From assembly GCA_949297285.1 (NCBI GenBank), contig CASFRL010000049.1, positions 1 through 35,620 on the forward strand: a DNA stretch of 35,620 bases. Reading direction: 5' to 3'. This DNA is from an uncultured Bacteroidales bacterium (lineage in GTDB: Bacteria > Bacteroidota > Bacteroidia > Bacteroidales > Coprobacteraceae). The notes beneath the pieces are model-generated. The model was not told the origin of the DNA and searched no databases. It worked only from the letters and a program-made list of their open reading frames with translations. A program made the translations under genes and the position numbers. Below, piece after piece: positions 34,635-35,620 of this stretch. Position 1 is the first letter of the stretch; each line of letters opens with the position of its first letter.

Positions 34635-35620
34635 TTATTTCTTCTGGTTGCCTTTTGTCTGTTTTACCAATTGAATTGTTCCGTCAGGATTATAATATAG
34701 CTTGTCTACACAGATCGACCGTAATTCACCTCTTCCGCCGGAAAGGTCGCTGTTGTGATAAAAAAGAAACCATTCTCCCTTATACTCGACAATAGAGCCG
34801 TGGCTCGTTCCCGAACTGGTGGCTTCGAGAATTACTCCGCGGTAGGTCCATGGTCCAAGCGGATTTGTACTGGTAGCGTATACCAATCGGTTCCCGTCGG
34901 GTTGTGGTACGTTGTCGGAGTACATCATATAGTATATGCCCTTTCTTTTGAATACCCAAGACCCTTCATGAAAGTCGACCAAACCCTCCATGTTGCGGGG
35001 CTTTTCGGCTAACTCCATCATATTGTCTTTCATTTTTGCACCGATAATTCTTCCGCAACCTCCATGATATAGATAAGCTTGTCCGTCATCATCGATAAAT
35101 ACACAAGGGTCGATCATTCCGCAAGCATCATCGATACCTTTAATGTATCCCTGTACTTTAAAATCTTTTGCCGGATATTTGCTGGTTGCAATTCCGACTT
35201 TCCAGGAACAATGCACATCTGTGCTGCTCGGATGGGGAAAATAAAAATAGTAGGTACCGTTTTTATATGCACAGTCGGGAGCCCACATAAATCCGCCTTC
35301 GGGACGTCCCCAGGGAACCTGGCTCGAATTCAGAATTTCTCCATGGTCGGTCCAGTTTACCATGTCATCGGTAGAGAATACGTGATATTGATCCATCAGG
35401 TCGCAACCACGGGGAGGATCGATGTCGTGCGAAGGATATACGTAAAGTCGACCGTCTTCCCATACATGAGCAGAGGGGTCTGCAGTGTACATGTGAGTTA
35501 TAAAAGGGTTCGGTCCTAATTTTATTTCACTCTTTTTCTCTTTTTTCTTTCCGTTTTCACCTGAGATTGCAGAGACAGACATCCCGGAGATAGCTATGGT
35601 AAGCAGTGAGATAAATAATA
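34635..35620 (-). CDS. Glycoside hydrolase family 43 enzyme, 5' end beyond the window
   Basis: Five-bladed beta-propeller glycosidase of the arabinofuranosidase/xylosidase type. An internal ATG at 35582 is not the true start: the frame stays open to the right edge and encodes a hydrophobic stretch (LFISLLTIAISGMSVSA), clearly the end of a signal peptide, so the gene begins beyond 35620. Counting from that internal Met, the catalytic set is visible: general base D35 in TADPSAHV, modulator D158 in MIDPCVFIDDDG and general acid E206 in FHEGSWVF. NPFITHMYTADPS is a common GH43 start. About 330 residues are visible, a catalytic domain without a binding module. The GH2 gene follows on the same strand. 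Confidence 0.88.
   Translation of the reverse strand, partial: LFISLLTIAISGMSVSAISGENGKKKEKKSEIKLGPNPFITHMYTADPSAHVWEDGRLYVYPSHDIDPPRGCDLMDQYHVFSTDDMVNWTDHGEILNSSQVPWGRPEGGFMWAPDCAYKNGTYYFYFPHPSSTDVHCSWKVGIATSKYPAKDFKVQGYIKGIDDACGMIDPCVFIDDDGQAYLYHGGCGRIIGAKMKDNMMELAEKPRNMEGLVDFHEGSWVFKRKGIYYMMYSDNVPQPDGNRLVYATSTNPLGPWTYRGVILEATSSGTSHGSIVEYKGEWFLFYHNSDLSGGRGELRSICVDKLYYNPDGTIQLVKQTKGNQKK

Noticed and set aside
1..35620. Genome-wide amber reassignment to explain the SusC TAG
   Set aside because: Genes ending at 8775 and 30077 use TAG as their natural stop, and no other internal TAG was noticed in the well-supported genes.
1..35620. CRISPR arrays, insertion sequences, integrases, phage genes, tRNA genes
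   Set aside because: I looked for repeated spacers, transposase or integrase motifs, terminal repeats and cloverleaf sequences and saw none convincing.

Overview
The window reads as chromosomal DNA of an anaerobic Bacteroidales bacterium. The evidence is a SusC-type TonB-dependent receptor, a PorX/PorW pair, DUF4831 and OmpH-like proteins, lipoproteins with a Bacteroidota-style lipobox, weak Shine-Dalgarno sequences, and several copies of the Bacteroidota promoter element TAnnTTTG, three of them with a TTTG about 18-21 bases upstream. Genus is not decidable by eye; a gut or oral member near Barnesiella, Coprobacter or Parabacteroides would fit. No tRNA, rRNA, CRISPR array, insertion sequence or prophage was seen.

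Layout. 1-3976 (minus): a damaged peptide-uptake locus, with a DPP-IV-like S9 peptidase split by a one-base frameshift, followed 11 bases later by a SusC receptor interrupted by one in-frame TAG and running off the left edge. 4570-6774 (minus): copper P-type ATPase CopA, divergent from a plus-strand M15-like lipoprotein (6918-7565). 7664-8990 (minus): a beta-barrel outer membrane protein and a two-helix Imm17-like protein. 9068-16406 (minus): a long collinear run, aroA, a small membrane protein, a metal ABC permease, porW, porX, tsaE. 16691-18122 (minus): an overlapping metallophosphoesterase/outer-membrane-protein pair. 18526-21026 (plus): a two-gene redox unit, a Tat-type DUF362 protein and a membrane polyferredoxin that looks like a NapH-NapG fusion. 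21126-24493 (minus): a lipoprotein nitroreductase, DUF4831 and the NAD(P)HX repair enzyme Nnr. 24607-29291 (plus): a POT peptide transporter, hpt, adk, obg and pgeF. 29453-30289 (minus): a lipoprotein OmpH/Skp and a small membrane protein. 30530-31987 (plus): dipeptidase PepD. 32079-35620 (minus): a GH2 enzyme and a GH43 enzyme cut by the right edge.

Convergent gene ends are separated by long perfect hairpins (about 7608, 21066, 29333 and 32014), so the transcription units are easy to delimit. Peptide use recurs (S9 peptidase with SusC, POT transporter, PepD), as do plant-glycan enzymes (GH2/GH43).

The best candidates for poorly described biology are the DUF362/polyferredoxin unit and the porW-porX operon, which joins two type IX secretion components. 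The two adjacent lesions at the left end are the clearest anomaly. Most of the window is ordinary Bacteroidales core genome and I do not see an obviously new defence or mobile system.
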